Shown one piece after another: positions 1-9,185 of a stretch of DNA of 64,000 nucleotides; the stretch's first letter is position 1, and every line of letters starts with the position of its first letter. The notes under the pieces were generated by a model. It did no database searches, was not told the origin of the DNA, and saw only the letters and a program-made list of their open reading frames with translations. The position numbers and the translations under genes are program-made. Origin of the DNA: an uncultured Saccharospirillaceae bacterium. GTDB taxonomy: Bacteria > Pseudomonadota > Gammaproteobacteria > Pseudomonadales > Oceanobacteraceae. The DNA lies in contig CANNFT010000005.1 of the NCBI GenBank assembly GCA_947503895.1, positions 1 to 64,000 of the forward strand, given 5' to 3'.

Positions 1-135
1 GGGTTCGTCGGATCAGGGTTCGTCGGATCAGGGTTCGTCGGATCAGGGTTCGTCGGATCAGGATTAGTCGGATCAGGATTAGTCGGATCTGGGTTTGTCG
101 GATCAGGGTTCGTCGGATCTGGGTTTGTCGGATCC
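1..135. repeat. 15-bp tandem repeat, nine copies
   Basis: Nine back-to-back 15-bp units. The first four are identical (GGGTTCGTCGGATCA on the + strand); the next five differ only at a few third-position bases. Read on the minus strand inside the lipoprotein gene they encode the pentapeptide DPTNP over and over. The array continues beyond the left edge, so its true copy number is unknown. The unit length is a multiple of three, so copy changes would keep the reading frame. Confidence 0.95.
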
Positions 136-242
136 GTTGGAATATTTGGGTCCTCTACATCCGGAAGCGTAGGTTCTGTGTCGGTATTACAACCCGCCAA
201 CAGTGCCAATAGTAGTAAATAGCTAATTTTTGTGGGCATCAT
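1..242 (-). CDS. Lipoprotein with DPTNP repeats, C-terminus beyond window
   Basis: The frame is open from an ATG ATG pair at 242/239 to the left edge, so only about 80 N-terminal codons are visible. The start gives a short basic n-region, a leucine-rich core and the lipobox LLAGC, which predicts signal peptidase II cleavage and a lipidated Cys near residue 18. An acidic stretch follows, then at least nine DPTNP pentapeptides. Pro/Thr/Asp-rich repeats just after a lipobox usually act as an extended spacer that lifts a C-terminal domain off the membrane; that domain is not in view. No function can be assigned. The neighbour at 365 is divergent, so the 242-364 gap should hold both promoters. Confidence 0.75.
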   Translation of the reverse strand, partial: MMPTKISYLLLLALLAGCNTDTEPTLPDVEDPNIPTDPTNPDPTNPDPTNPDPTNPDPTNPDPTNPDPTNPDPTNPDPTN

Positions 243-364
243 GACCTCAACCGTGTTCATTGCTCGAATGGGTGCGGTGCCAAGCTATCAAAGCCGCATC
301 ACAATAAAACTGGACTAAAGTTAGATAAAAAAAACAGTCAGAAAAAATTGAGACGTTGCCCACA

Positions 365-1210
365 ATGAAAAGGATAAGGCGAAGACATAAAAAGGAGGGG
401 ATAGACGCAAATCGACTGTATCTTGCCATCCTAGCGAGCGTTCTCATCGCTATAATTTATGGATTCTTTCCAACGAAACCTCGCGTGGTGGAAGTGACCT
501 CGGATGCCAATCCACCACTTGCGCGTTCGCTCTCAAACGAGACAGAAGAACCAAATAAAAAAGCCGTCGTCCAACCTATATTAACGCCATCCACTGACGC
601 GACGACAGCCGAAAAACCAGAACGATTTATTCGCATAGTGGATGCGCAAGATATCGATAGAATGTTAAAAACAGCGTCGAGTGAGCGTCAAAGTCAGGCG
701 AATACCCGCAGCGATCTCTGGCCCTGTGTGTATGATCATCAGCTCAAGGTGATATGGGAAATTAAAAAAAACGACGGTGGATGGCAAGACAAAGAATTTA
801 CCTATAGCTGGTATTTTCCTGTGCAAGCTGACTCGTCGAATGCTGCAGCAGTCCCAGCTAAAGTATTATTAAAACAGGGTCGCCAAGATGCGGGGCAATG
901 TTCTTATATACACTGTGATACCGATTCCTATATTCAAAAGTTGAATCAAAAATCGGTGTGTGGTGTCAATAATTGGCGTCTACCCACTGAGCAAGAGCTG
1001 CGCAGTTTAGACCACCCAACGGCTTATTTTCCGGATATTGATACGCAATATTTTCCGCACACCATGTCCGGTGCCTATTGGAGTATCACCGAGAGCCAAG
1101 GTAATCAGCGTTTAGCTTTGGTGGTCGACTTTAGCAATAACATTGGGTATCAGGTTGAAAAACGATTGCCGCAATTTGTAAGGGGCGTGGCGGATGTGAC
1201 GTCACCATGA
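365..1210 (+). CDS. Membrane-anchored DUF1566-like (Lcl C-terminal domain) protein
   Basis: 281 residues from the ATG at 365. A TTG at 356 in the same frame would add three residues, but its spacing to the GAGA at 350 is poor. A strongly basic N-terminus (KRIRRRHKK) precedes one hydrophobic segment near residues 17-36, so this looks like an inner-membrane anchor with the bulk in the periplasm. A low-complexity linker follows to about residue 95. The C-terminal half has the pattern of DUF1566/Lcl domains: several Cys, NNWRLPTEQELRSL, then SGAYWSITES and a closing FVRGV. Such domains are common in exported proteins of unclear role. Family assignment is by motif only. The gene stands alone and is convergent with the gene at 1256. 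Confidence 0.7.
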   Translation: MKRIRRRHKKEGIDANRLYLAILASVLIAIIYGFFPTKPRVVEVTSDANPPLARSLSNETEEPNKKAVVQPILTPSTDATTAEKPERFIRIVDAQDIDRMLKTASSERQSQANTRSDLWPCVYDHQLKVIWEIKKNDGGWQDKEFTYSWYFPVQADSSNAAAVPAKVLLKQGRQDAGQCSYIHCDTDSYIQKLNQKSVCGVNNWRLPTEQELRSLDHPTAYFPDIDTQYFPHTMSGAYWSITESQGNQRLALVVDFSNNIGYQVEKRLPQFVRGVADVTSP

Positions 1211-1255
1211 CCGTCTTTTAGCCGCTCAAAAAAAAGCGTCTGAAAATACTGTACA

Positions 1256-2818
1256 TTAGGGTTTAAAGCGGTGCTCAATTGTGACTTCTAATTTATCTTT
1301 ATTGAGTTCCTCTGGTATGGGTAAAAAAGGCGATGCGCGAGTAATCGCCGCACGCATTTCTTGATTCAGTGCCTCATATTTCGAAGGTGCTTTATCAATC
1401 ACCTCAATCACGCCGCCTTCGCTGTCCACCAAGATCGATACTTCGACTGTTCCTTTTTGGCGTAACACGCGCGCTGCTTCGGGGTATTGGATAACGTTAA
1501 TCACGGAAGCCTGAATATCCTCGTTGTATTTCGCTAATAGTTTTTTATACGCCTCACTGCTGAGTTTTTTGGTCGCCAGTGATTTGGGTTTATCTGGCTT
1601 CGACAGTTCGGGTTGTAACGTATCCCGCAGATCAAATATATATTCAAAATTGATGTTCCAAGCCTCGCCGGTCAGCTTATCTGGCGGTAAAACAAAAAGC
1701 ACGGTCTCTTGTATGGCGCGTTCCACTTCGGCCACCAACATTTGTGAGACACCGTCACTTTTATTCTCCAGGCTCAGTATGTTGCCATCTCTGTCTATGG
1801 AAAAATTCATTTTCACCGTACCGCTTTGTGAGAACTTTTTTGCCCAAACCGGGTAAGTGACATTGTTGCGAATGGAGCGCTTTAAATCCCATTCAAATAA
1901 TTCTACATAGTATTTATTTTCTTCGGCTAACGTTTGCTTACTTTTTTCAGCTTTTTTAGGCTTGGGCTTGCTTGGCTTTTCATTGGCCTTTTTTCGAGCA
2001 GCAGCTTGGGCGGCGGCTTTCTTTTTTTCCGCTGCGATGCGTTTGGCTTTCGCAATTTCACGTTTCCTAGCTTGCGCACGTTGGGCGGCTTTCTGTTTAG
2101 CGAGTTCCTGTGCTTTGGCTTGTTCAATGATTCTTTGTTCTTCTTCCGCCTGTTTTTGAGCCGCTAAACGGGCGGCTGTATCTTCTTCCTCAGATTGTTC
2201 TGTTTGCTTAATCCAGCTGCCGACGACTTTTCGCCTTTCCGCCGGGACAGACATATCACTGAACTGTTTAATCCAAGCTTTTTCTTTGTCATCGAGATAT
2301 CGCTTTAATATTCGCTGTTTAAACTCTTTTGACGGCGGTAAATCGCCAATCCATGTCTTTAAAATATACTCAAACAGCCCATCGCCTTTGGCGCTCGTGA
2401 GATCGTAGCCATTGAGTGTAATGGTGGTGCCGACCACGGGACGGTATTCGATAATTAATTCATCGCCATAGGTTAAATTGCCCTGCGGAAAAGCCGTGAA
2501 GGACATAATGTTTTCGATCAGTGCAGGTTGCGCGCTCAAATCATTATTGATGGCAATATTGTCTTGCCAGGTTAATGCCCAGCGGCGTGGCGACCATTTA
2601 TCTGTGGTGACGCGAATGACCATGCGTTTATGGCCTGCATCGCTCAGGATTTCAGCTGGAAAAACCATAGGAGAGCGCAGATACAGGGCGCCTATGTAAT
2701 ATTCTTTACGCAACTGCTCAAAGGCGCTGATGCCATTTAAGATTAATTCCGCAGAAAGCACGCTGATGGGGTTTAAACAGCATGCAAGATATAGGAGTAA
2801 CCGAAGGCATTTCATCAT
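1256..2818 (-). CDS. Exported chalcone isomerase-like protein with two TonB C-terminal-like domains
   Basis: 520 residues beginning with a signal peptide (hydrophobic core then VLSAE near residue 22). Residues about 25-165 resemble the bacterial chalcone isomerase-like domain: GISAFEQLRKEYYIGALYL, then a KRMVIRVTTDKWSPRRW stretch and a closing GDLPPS. Residues about 205-300 are a Lys/Ala/Glu-rich helical linker. Two TonB-C-like modules follow, around 305-400 (YPVWAKKFSQSGTVKMNFSIDRDG) and 425-520 (YPEAARVLRQKGTVEVSILVDSEG). Classical TonB has an N-terminal membrane anchor, a Pro-rich spacer and a single C-terminal domain; here a cleavable signal and an enzyme-fold head replace the anchor and there are two tails. 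It is probably a periplasmic protein. No TonB-dependent receptor or ExbBD is next to it. Confidence 0.7.
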   Translation of the reverse strand: MMKCLRLLLYLACCLNPISVLSAELILNGISAFEQLRKEYYIGALYLRSPMVFPAEILSDAGHKRMVIRVTTDKWSPRRWALTWQDNIAINNDLSAQPALIENIMSFTAFPQGNLTYGDELIIEYRPVVGTTITLNGYDLTSAKGDGLFEYILKTWIGDLPPSKEFKQRILKRYLDDKEKAWIKQFSDMSVPAERRKVVGSWIKQTEQSEEEDTAARLAAQKQAEEEQRIIEQAKAQELAKQKAAQRAQARKREIAKAKRIAAEKKKAAAQAAARKKANEKPSKPKPKKAEKSKQTLAEENKYYVELFEWDLKRSIRNNVTYPVWAKKFSQSGTVKMNFSIDRDGNILSLENKSDGVSQMLVAEVERAIQETVLFVLPPDKLTGEAWNINFEYIFDLRDTLQPELSKPDKPKSLATKKLSSEAYKKLLAKYNEDIQASVINVIQYPEAARVLRQKGTVEVSILVDSEGGVIEVIDKAPSKYEALNQEMRAAITRASPFLPIPEELNKDKLEVTIEHRFKP

Positions 2819-3216
2819 GGTGTTCGATACCTAGCCACAGTAATGGTTAAGCGTCTGGTCGCAGCGAACTTGACCTTAATGGCGACTCAGAGCTTAGCCG
2901 AATTAAGTGTTAATCGTTTATAGCGTAGCATTTCATTGGCAATTAATGATTGCAGTGAGCTGATCCATTGCTTTCTCGTAGATTGAGCGGTGAAAAACCG
3001 AAGGTGCGATGTGGCATGGGTATGATAGCGTGATCATAAAAACCTTAATTCTTATGCTCTTTAGTTTTGAGGCGGTGAGATAGCGGGAAGAGAAAAGGCA
3101 GGTGAATCACAGCAATTAGTTGAAGCTTCCTTTATAATCGCGACGCCGGTTTGGACGTGTCAGCCGGTTGGGTATTTCAATATTCACCGTAAAATAAGAA
3201 GTAAGTCAGTTGCCTT
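2819..3216. other. 398-bp intergenic stretch between divergent genes
   Basis: The stretch lies between the minus-strand gene starting at 2818 and tex. A good -10 hexamer, TATAAT at 3133-3138, lies about 80 bases before the tex start; no convincing -35 is seen 16-18 bases upstream of it (CAGCAA at 3110). No open frame with a credible ribosome-binding site and no strong hairpin was noticed in the rest. Confidence 0.4.
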
Positions 3217-5565
3217 ATGGATCGTATCTTTGAAACTCTGGCCAATGAACTGGCCGTTAAACTCCCGCAAGTATCTGCGGCCGTTGGTCTACTGGATGAA
3301 GGCGCCACCGTGCCCTTTATTTCCCGTTATCGAAAAGAAGTCACGGGTGGGTTAGACGATGGCCAACTTCGTACTTTAGAAGAACGTTTACGTTATCTGC
3401 GCGAAATGGAGGATCGTCGAGGAACGATTCTCAAAAGCATTGAAGAGCAGGGTAAATTAAACGATGAGCTGAAGGCTGATATTCTTCGTGCAGATAGTAA
3501 AAACCGATTAGAAGACCTTTACCTGCCTTATAAACCCAAACGTCGAACCAAAGGACAAATTGCCATCGAAGCAGGGTTAGCACCGCTAGCCGAAGCCCTG
3601 TTGAGTGACCCGCAGTTAACGCCAGAAGTGCATGCGGAAAGTTTTGTCGACGCTGAGAAAGGCATTAGTGATATTAAAGCGGCGTTAGACGGCGCAAAAT
3701 ATATTTTGATGGAACGCTTTGCCGAAAATGCAGACTTGCTGCAAAGCTTGCGAGACTTTTTGTGGCGAGAGGCACAAATGTCAGTGCGTGTGATGCCCGG
3801 TAAAGAGCAAGAGGCAGCCAAATTTCAGGATTATTTCGAACACGATGAGCAGTTAAACAAAGTACCAGGCCATCGTGCACTGGCCATTTTGCGTGGGCGA
3901 AATGAAGGCTTTTTGTCTGTAAATTTGGTGGTCGGTGACCCGTCAGATCGGCTTGCTCCGAATCCTTGCGAAGGCATCGTGGCCGATTACAGCGGCGTTG
4001 ATCATCAAAATCGACCGGCCGATAAGTGGTTAGCTGAAGTTGTTAAATGGACTTGGCGTGTAAAATTACTGACCCATTTGGAAACCGAGCTGATTGGCCG
4101 CATTCGTGAAAGTGCCGAAGACGAAGCCATTAAAGTATTTGCCACAAACTTAAAAGATCTATTAATGGCAGCGCCTGCCGGCCATAAAGCAACACTTGGC
4201 CTCGACCCCGGATTACGAACGGGCGTGAAAGTGGTGGTGGTGGATGAAACCGGTAAGGTCTTGGATCACGGAGCGATTTTCCCACACCAGCCTCAGCGCC
4301 AAATGCGTGAAGCGTTGGCGACGCTACGTGCACTGTGCATCAAACATAAAGTGAGTTTGATCGCGATTGGTAATGGCACCGCCAGCCGAGAGACCGATCG
4401 TATGGTCGGTGAATTATTGAAAGCGTGCCCTGAAATTAAAGCGCAAAAAATTGTCGTCAGTGAAGCGGGTGCATCTGTCTATTCTGCATCAGAATTAGCG
4501 GCGAAAGAATTTCCTGATTTAGATGTCACCATTCGTGGCGCGATATCCATTGCACGACGATTGCAAGATCCTCTGGCTGAGCTGGTAAAAATTGAACCGA
4601 AAGCCATCGGTGTGGGCCAATACCAGCACGATGTTTCTCAACCCGCATTGGCACGATCGCTGGATGCAGTGGTTGAAGATTGTGTAAACGCAGTGGGCGT
4701 CGATTTGAATACGGCCTCCGCACCTTTGTTGACTCGCGTATCCGGTTTAAACATTACGATCGCCAACAACATCGTCAGTTATCGTGAAGAAAATGGTGCG
4801 TACGCTTCTCGAGCGCAGCTGAAAAAAGTCCCTCGTTTGGGCGAAAAAACGTTCGAGCAAGCTGCTGGCTTCTTAAAAATATCCAACGGTAAAAACCCAC
4901 TGGATGCCAGTTCCGTGCACCCTGAATCCTATGCGGTAGTAAAAGATATTGCTGAAAAATCGAATCGCGATGTGAAATCCATCATCGGTGATACCGCCTT
5001 TTTACGGGCGATCAACCCGCAAGATTTTGTCAACGAGACAGTCGGTTTGATGACGGTAAAGGATATTTTGGCCGAGCTTGAAAAGCCGGGCCGAGACCCA
5101 CGCCCCGAATTTGTCACCGCTGAATTTAAAGAAGGCGTTGAGGAAATAAAAGATTTACGTGACGACATGATACTTGAAGGTGTAATCACAAATGTGACGG
5201 CCTTTGGTGCGTTTGTGGACATCGGTGTTCACCAAGATGGCTTAGTCCACATTTCTATGATGTCAGATCGTTTTATATCGGATCCGCGTGAAGTCGTAAA
5301 AGCCGGTGACGTGGTCAAAGTGAAAGTAATGGAGGTGGACGCACCGCGTAAACGCATTGCGTTATCGATGCGCATGTCCGATGCCGCGTCAGATTATCAA
5401 GCAGAAAAGTCGACCCCTCGCGACGAACGTAAACCTCGTAGCCAAGGTGCTCAACGTTCACAAGCCCCTCAGCAGCCTCGACAAGCGCAAAAACAGGATA
5501 ACGCGGCCGGTGGCATGGCAGCTTTATTCGCCGCAGCGCAAAAGAAGAAGGGTGGTCGTTTATAA
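3217..5565 (+). CDS. tex: Transcription accessory protein Tex
   Basis: 782 residues, close to the 770-785 usual for Tex. The N-terminal helical region (1 to about 190) carries [17 protein letters not shown], typical of the family. A YqgF/RNase H-like domain starts near residue 327 ([10 protein letters not shown]). Helix-hairpin-helix motifs lie around 500-565 ([34 protein letters not shown]). An S1 RNA-binding domain covers about 650-720 ([20 protein letters not shown]), followed by a basic Gln-rich tail ending QKKKGGRL. Tex is a cytoplasmic nucleic-acid-binding protein linked to transcription and RNA quality control. The ATG at 3217 follows a weak purine-rich site. It is followed by gshA, as in Pseudomonas. 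Confidence 0.97.
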   Translation: MDRIFETLANELAVKLPQVSAAVGLLDEGATVPFISRYRKEVTGGLDDGQLRTLEERLRYLREMEDRRGTILKSIEEQGKLNDELKADILRADSKNRLEDLYLPYKPKRRTKGQIAIEAGLAPLAEALLSDPQLTPEVHAESFVDAEKGISDIKAALDGAKYILMERFAENADLLQSLRDFLWREAQMSVRVMPGKEQEAAKFQDYFEHDEQLNKVPGHRALAILRGRNEGFLSVNLVVGDPSDRLAPNPCEGIVADYSGVDHQNRPADKWLAEVVKWTWRVKLLTHLETELIGRIRESAEDEAIKVFATNLKDLLMAAPAGHKATLGLDPGLRTGVKVVVVDETGKVLDHGAIFPHQPQRQMREALATLRALCIKHKVSLIAIGNGTASRETDRMVGELLKACPEIKAQKIVVSEAGASVYSASELAAKEFPDLDVTIRGAISIARRLQDPLAELVKIEPKAIGVGQYQHDVSQPALARSLDAVVEDCVNAVGVDLNTASAPLLTRVSGLNITIANNIVSYREENGAYASRAQLKKVPRLGEKTFEQAAGFLKISNGKNPLDASSVHPESYAVVKDIAEKSNRDVKSIIGDTAFLRAINPQDFVNETVGLMTVKDILAELEKPGRDPRPEFVTAEFKEGVEEIKDLRDDMILEGVITNVTAFGAFVDIGVHQDGLVHISMMSDRFISDPREVVKAGDVVKVKVMEVDAPRKRIALSMRMSDAASDYQAEKSTPRDERKPRSQGAQRSQAPQQPRQAQKQDNAAGGMAALFAAAQKKKGGRL

Positions 5566-5583
5566 CGGTCATTGCCTGTCTAG

Positions 5584-5604
5584 CCGGTGGTTTTCAACCG
5601 CCGG
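5584..5604 (+). terminator. Possible stem-loop after tex
   Basis: CCGGTGGTT and AACCGCCGG can pair (nine pairs, one G-T) around a three-base loop, 19 bases after the tex stop. No run of T follows, so intrinsic termination would be weak. Confidence 0.35.
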
Positions 5605-5748
5605 TTCAGAAAACCGAGTATCAGCACAAAACGCATCGCTCGGTTTTCATCTGTCACCATTGCAGCCTATGCTCCATTCTGTACTCGCTGTTCGGGCGGC
5701 GGCACACTCTTTCTTAAAAAAAGAGCTTCCCGCGCCCTCAGCCCTCGT

Positions 5749-5754
5749 TATAAT
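5749..5754 (+). promoter_or_regulatory. Putative gshA -10 element
   Basis: A perfect TATAAT lies 33 bases before the gshA start codon. The region 17 bases upstream (CTTCCC near 5726) is a poor -35, so an activator or an unusual promoter may be involved. Inference from position and consensus only. Confidence 0.4.
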
Positions 5755-5786
5755 CCCAGCATTTCTTATTTGTAGGATGCGGTCCA

Positions 5787-7349
5787 TTGTCCAAGCACAC
5801 GTCATTTGCTGAAACGCTGACTGCTTTACGTCAGTCAGAACCTGAAAGTCTAACCTTCATGCGAGGCATCGAGAAGGAAGGGCTGCGAGTGACGCCTGAA
5901 GGCGTAATTAGCCAGCGCCCGCACCCTCAATCGATCGGTTCAGCCCTAACGCACCCTAGTATCACCACCGATTATTCCGAAGCCCTTCTCGAATTCATTA
6001 CGCCTGCGACCGATAGCGCCAAGTCGGTCATGAAAAACTTAGAAGAAGTGCATCGTTATACCCATCAGCATTTGGGCGACGAGCGTATATGGCCCGCTTC
6101 TATGCCAAATAAAATTGACGATGAACTGGATGTGCCTATTGCTCAATATGGTCATTCGAATGTGGGACAACTCAAGCATGTGTATCGTCGAGGACTGTGG
6201 CATCGTTATGGTCGCATCATGCAATGCATTGCCGGCATGCACTATAACTTTTCGATAAAAGATAGTTTGTTTGAGCAGCTTGCAGCTATCGAAGGCGTCG
6301 CGTGTGATCAAGCGTTTAAGTCGAATAGATACTTCGGTTTGATTCGAAACTTTCGTCGTAATTCGTGGCTGTTGCTTTATTTGTTCGGAGCGTCACCTGC
6401 TGTAGACAAAAGTTTCGTGCAAGGAAAAGATCATCCATTGGAAACATGGGATGACGAAACACTTTACCTTCCGTACGCCACCAGTTTGCGTATGAGTGGG
6501 TTAGGTTATCAAAGCCATGCACAATCCAACCTGTTTGTTTGCTTTAACGCGCTGTCGACGTATACCAATACCTTGCGTGAAGCGTTGCATCATCCGATTG
6601 AAGAGTATCAAGCTGTGGGTGTTGAAACCGATGGCGTATACAACCAACTCAACACCAATCTTTTGCAAATTGAAAACGAATATTATGCTGACATTCGACC
6701 AAAGCGCACGGCAAAAAACGGTGAAAAACCTTTAACCGCATTGGATCAACAGGGTGTGGAATACATCGAAGTGCGTTGTTTAGATCTTAACCCATACGAA
6801 CCGCTGGGCATCAGCTTGCAGCAAATTGATTTTATGGATTTGTTTTTGGCATTTTGTATGTTGAACGACAGTCCTAAACTAAGCGATGAAGAATGTCGTG
6901 AAGTGGACAACAACAAACGCAAAGTTGTTACTCAAGGTCGTCATCCTGAATTCAAAATGCATCGCAAAGGTGAAGAAATTTCGTTAAAAAGTTGGGCTAA
7001 TGAATTGGTTGAACAGATGCAACCGTTAGCAAAGTTGTTAGATGAAAAACTGGAAACGCAATCCTACAGTAATGCTTTAGAATCGATGGCCGTGCGCATT
7101 AAGCAACCATCATTGACTCCAAGTGCTCGAATTTTAAAAGACATGGCCAATGACAAACTATCGCATTCGGAGTTTGCTTACCGCCAAGCACAAACGTTGT
7201 TCAGTGAATTGTCTGCGCCACTTTCGCCGGATCGGTTATCACAATGGAATGAAATGACAGCGGAATCGCTCAAAAAGCAAAAAGAAATTGAAGCTTCCGA
7301 CGAGTGTGACTTTAAGACATATCTTACAAATTATTTAAAGGCACCGTGA
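5787..7349 (+). CDS. gshA: Glutamate--cysteine ligase
   Basis: 520 residues (E. coli GshA 518). It catalyses ATP-dependent joining of glutamate and cysteine to gamma-glutamylcysteine, the first and rate-limiting step of glutathione synthesis, in the cytoplasm. Family landmarks include MRGIEKEGLR near the start, TDYSEALLEFITP, the NYFGLIRNFRR-like RYFGLIRNFRRNSWLLLYLFGASPA region split by Arg-rich loops, and GVEYIEVRCLDLNPYEP. The start is a TTG at 5787: the next sequence SKHTSFAETL aligns with the usual N-terminus and TAGGAT sits about ten bases upstream. The rare start may lower translation. The gene stands alone and gshB is not in view. Confidence 0.96.
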   Translation: MSKHTSFAETLTALRQSEPESLTFMRGIEKEGLRVTPEGVISQRPHPQSIGSALTHPSITTDYSEALLEFITPATDSAKSVMKNLEEVHRYTHQHLGDERIWPASMPNKIDDELDVPIAQYGHSNVGQLKHVYRRGLWHRYGRIMQCIAGMHYNFSIKDSLFEQLAAIEGVACDQAFKSNRYFGLIRNFRRNSWLLLYLFGASPAVDKSFVQGKDHPLETWDDETLYLPYATSLRMSGLGYQSHAQSNLFVCFNALSTYTNTLREALHHPIEEYQAVGVETDGVYNQLNTNLLQIENEYYADIRPKRTAKNGEKPLTALDQQGVEYIEVRCLDLNPYEPLGISLQQIDFMDLFLAFCMLNDSPKLSDEECREVDNNKRKVVTQGRHPEFKMHRKGEEISLKSWANELVEQMQPLAKLLDEKLETQSYSNALESMAVRIKQPSLTPSARILKDMANDKLSHSEFAYRQAQTLFSELSAPLSPDRLSQWNEMTAESLKKQKEIEASDECDFKTYLTNYLKAP

Positions 7350-7461
7350 TAGAGTTCACACTCTTGCATGCCAGCCTGTGACATTGACCGAAATTGTCTC
7401 GATTACTGCTTGATATAACCGGCGGCTGTAATAGATTCAAAGAAAAACAAAGGACTTGCTT

Positions 7462-7665
7462 ATGGAACTGGTGGAAACCCACTGGGATCTGCAATCTTTG
7501 GAAAAATCCTATCGCCGTGGATTTATGGTGGGAATGACTGGCCAAGCTAATGACAGTTGTCCCTACCGAGCTGAAGTGCTCGTTGATGCATGGGAAGCAG
7601 GTTGGCAGGATGGGCGTGAGCAGTTCGAGAAAAAACAATCGGCTGAGCACCACCAAGCAAATTAA
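7462..7665 (+). CDS. rmf: Ribosome modulation factor-like protein
   Basis: 67 residues. The core Y-RRGF-VGMTG-----CPY, followed by W-AGW-DG, matches the ribosome modulation factor pattern (E. coli RMF: R-GY-AGI-G----CPY----W-GGW). RMF binds 70S ribosomes in slow growth and promotes 100S dimers that are translationally silent. The ATG at 7462 is chosen because AAAGGA lies seven bases upstream; a TTG two codons earlier has no spacing left for that site. Compared with E. coli RMF (55 residues) it has a slightly longer acidic N-terminus and a hydrophilic C-terminal tail. A hibernation factor gene standing alone with its own stem-loop fits growth-phase control. Confidence 0.8.
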   Translation: MELVETHWDLQSLEKSYRRGFMVGMTGQANDSCPYRAEVLVDAWEAGWQDGREQFEKKQSAEHHQAN

Positions 7666-7676
7666 AATACGATCAC

Positions 7677-7701
7677 GGCGCGCAGGCTAACCTGCGACGC
7701 C
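7677..7701 (+). terminator. Stem-loop after rmf
   Basis: GGCG-CGCAGG pairs with CCTGCG-A-CGCC around the loop CTAA, a GC-rich ten-pair stem with one bulged A, 11 bases after the rmf stop. The following TAGTCTTCTT is only moderately T-rich. Confidence 0.5.
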
Positions 7702-7819
7702 TAGTCTTCTTACCTAAACCATATCCAAATAGCACTACAAATATGACCCTTGGTCATTTTGGTATATCGAATTATCCAACCCTCACCCGTTCTCATCTCG
7801 ACTTTGGCAGGCTAGCGAG

Positions 7820-8290
7820 CTAGTTTTGCGCAACAAAATTTTGGAAAAATAAATCTTCCACGAATGGTTGCCCCTCTAACTCTGTTAGGAGCGCGCGAAT
7901 TTCCTGCAACGCCGTTTGACGTAATTTTTCACGACCTTGTGTACTGTTGATGATCTCATCCTCTTGTTGACTCAGCAGCAGTACCAATTGATTGCGGATA
8001 TAGGGTTGATGATGATTGACCTTGCCTGCTGCCGCGGCGCCGATCACTCTTAATGCAACATCCGTACGCACATATTTTAAGCGTCCTGTCGTATTGCTGC
8101 CGTAGTTAAGAACAAAAGCCGGTTGTAAATGCACATACTGCGGTGCGTTGGGGCCTTCTTCCGCCAAGGTGGTGGAGGTGAACAATATGGCCATCAGTAA
8201 ACAAGCAAGTGCGAGCGTAGAGCTTACTTTAGCGTTTACGCTCAAGGCCCGTGAGTTGGCAGGCCAATGCGGCGACATTGAAGTTTCCAT
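7820..8290 (-). CDS. FliL-family exported protein
   Basis: 156 residues. A hydrophobic segment at about residues 22-42 serves as a signal or anchor after an N-terminal cytoplasmic tail. The rest follows the FliL pattern: YVHLQPAFVLNYG, YVRTDVALRV, a helix beginning HHQPYIRNQLVLLLSQQ, then REKLRQTALQEIRALL and a C-terminal VEDLFFQNFVAQ. FliL proteins bind the flagellar stator and affect torque, but flagellum-unlinked paralogues like this one occur in many Gammaproteobacteria and their role is unclear. No flagellar gene is nearby. The start could be the second Met (residue 5). Confidence 0.8.
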   Translation of the reverse strand: METSMSPHWPANSRALSVNAKVSSTLALACLLMAILFTSTTLAEEGPNAPQYVHLQPAFVLNYGSNTTGRLKYVRTDVALRVIGAAAAGKVNHHQPYIRNQLVLLLSQQEDEIINSTQGREKLRQTALQEIRALLTELEGQPFVEDLFFQNFVAQN

Positions 8291-8505
8291 GAGGTAAATT
8301 TCCGAAAGTAGTTGGCGTCCTCACAAGCATAGACCAGCTTAGAAGAGAGGCGCTTGAGACATACCTTAAGCAAAATCGTCACTTGAAGCGTCGATTCGCG
8401 TGAGCAGTCGGCTGGTGCCATATTCGTTTGCAGTCAGCCTCCAGATGACGCATTCAACTGATCGGTAGAATGGCAGTTCTCATCGTGTAAAACATATGAA
8501 ACAAT

Positions 8506-8532
8506 TTGACGAGTTTTGACTCTCAATATGAT
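8506..8532 (+). promoter_or_regulatory. Putative dsbB promoter
   Basis: TTGACG at 8506-8511 and TATGAT at 8527-8532, separated by 15 bases, lie just upstream of dsbB. The hexamers are good but the spacer is two bases short of optimum. Confidence 0.4.
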
Positions 8533-8556
8533 CGAAAATAAACCTAGGAGTGTTGT

Positions 8557-9057
8557 ATGTGGATGTTTTCCACGCGTCAGGTCTACGGATTGGGCTTCTT
8601 AGCCTGTTTTGGCCTTTTGGCAGCGGCGTATTATTTTGAGTATTTCTTGTATCTTGACCCTTGCCCGCTTTGCATTATGCAAAGAATAGCGGTTTTGCTA
8701 TTAGGCATGGTTTTTCTCATTGGCTTTTTGCATAACCCTCAGGGCAAAGGCAAAGTGGTTTATGGGGGATTGGGCACCCTAGCTGGACTCTTTGGTGTGG
8801 CACTGGCCGGGCGACATGTTTGGATTCAAAGCTTACCCGCCGATGAAGTGCCTACCTGCGGACCCAGCTTGTCGTACATGCTCGATACGTTGCCCATATT
8901 AGATACCATTTCTGTCATGTTGCAGGGTAACGGTAACTGTGCCGAAGCGGTTTGGTCATTTGTTGGTTTGACCATGCCACAATGGACGCTGGTCTGGTTT
9001 GTAGGTTTTGCGGGGTTGTGTTTGGCGATGACATTGAAAGCCGGATTTCGTCGATAG
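8557..9057 (+). CDS. dsbB: Disulfide bond formation protein B
   Basis: 166 residues with four hydrophobic helices. DsbB sits in the inner membrane, reoxidises DsbA and passes the electrons to quinone. Both periplasmic redox pairs are present: C36-P-L-C39 in the first loop (PCPLCIMQR) and C101/C128 in the second (VPTCGPS and GNGNCAE). The helix-proximal Arg of the MQR motif, important for quinone binding in the family, is kept. AGGAG lies seven bases before the ATG. dsbB beside rsd/algQ is the arrangement in Pseudomonas. Confidence 0.97.
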   Translation: MWMFSTRQVYGLGFLACFGLLAAAYYFEYFLYLDPCPLCIMQRIAVLLLGMVFLIGFLHNPQGKGKVVYGGLGTLAGLFGVALAGRHVWIQSLPADEVPTCGPSLSYMLDTLPILDTISVMLQGNGNCAEAVWSFVGLTMPQWTLVWFVGFAGLCLAMTLKAGFRR

Positions 9058-9185
9058 TAGGGTAAAAAACCACCAGACTCAAGCATAAAATATATACAAA
9101 TTTTGGGGCTTGCAGCGCTCTACAGCACTGCCTATATTGAATAGGCGGCGGCAAATAAGAACGAATCAAATAACGAGGAAACGTT

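Noticed and set aside
1..135. CRISPR-like array
   Set aside because: Units are contiguous with no spacers and encode a clean pentapeptide repeat in a lipoprotein.
1524..1856. 110-codon frame opposite the TonB-C gene
   Set aside because: No start signal and no family; the opposite frame has recognisable domains and a signal peptide.
5357..5812. 151-codon frame overlapping the ends of tex and the start of gshA
   Set aside because: It lies mostly inside tex in another frame and shows no domain; gshA and tex explain the sequence.
7820..8290. Flagellar operon member
   Set aside because: FliL-like only; no flagellar genes around, so a direct flagellar role is not supported.
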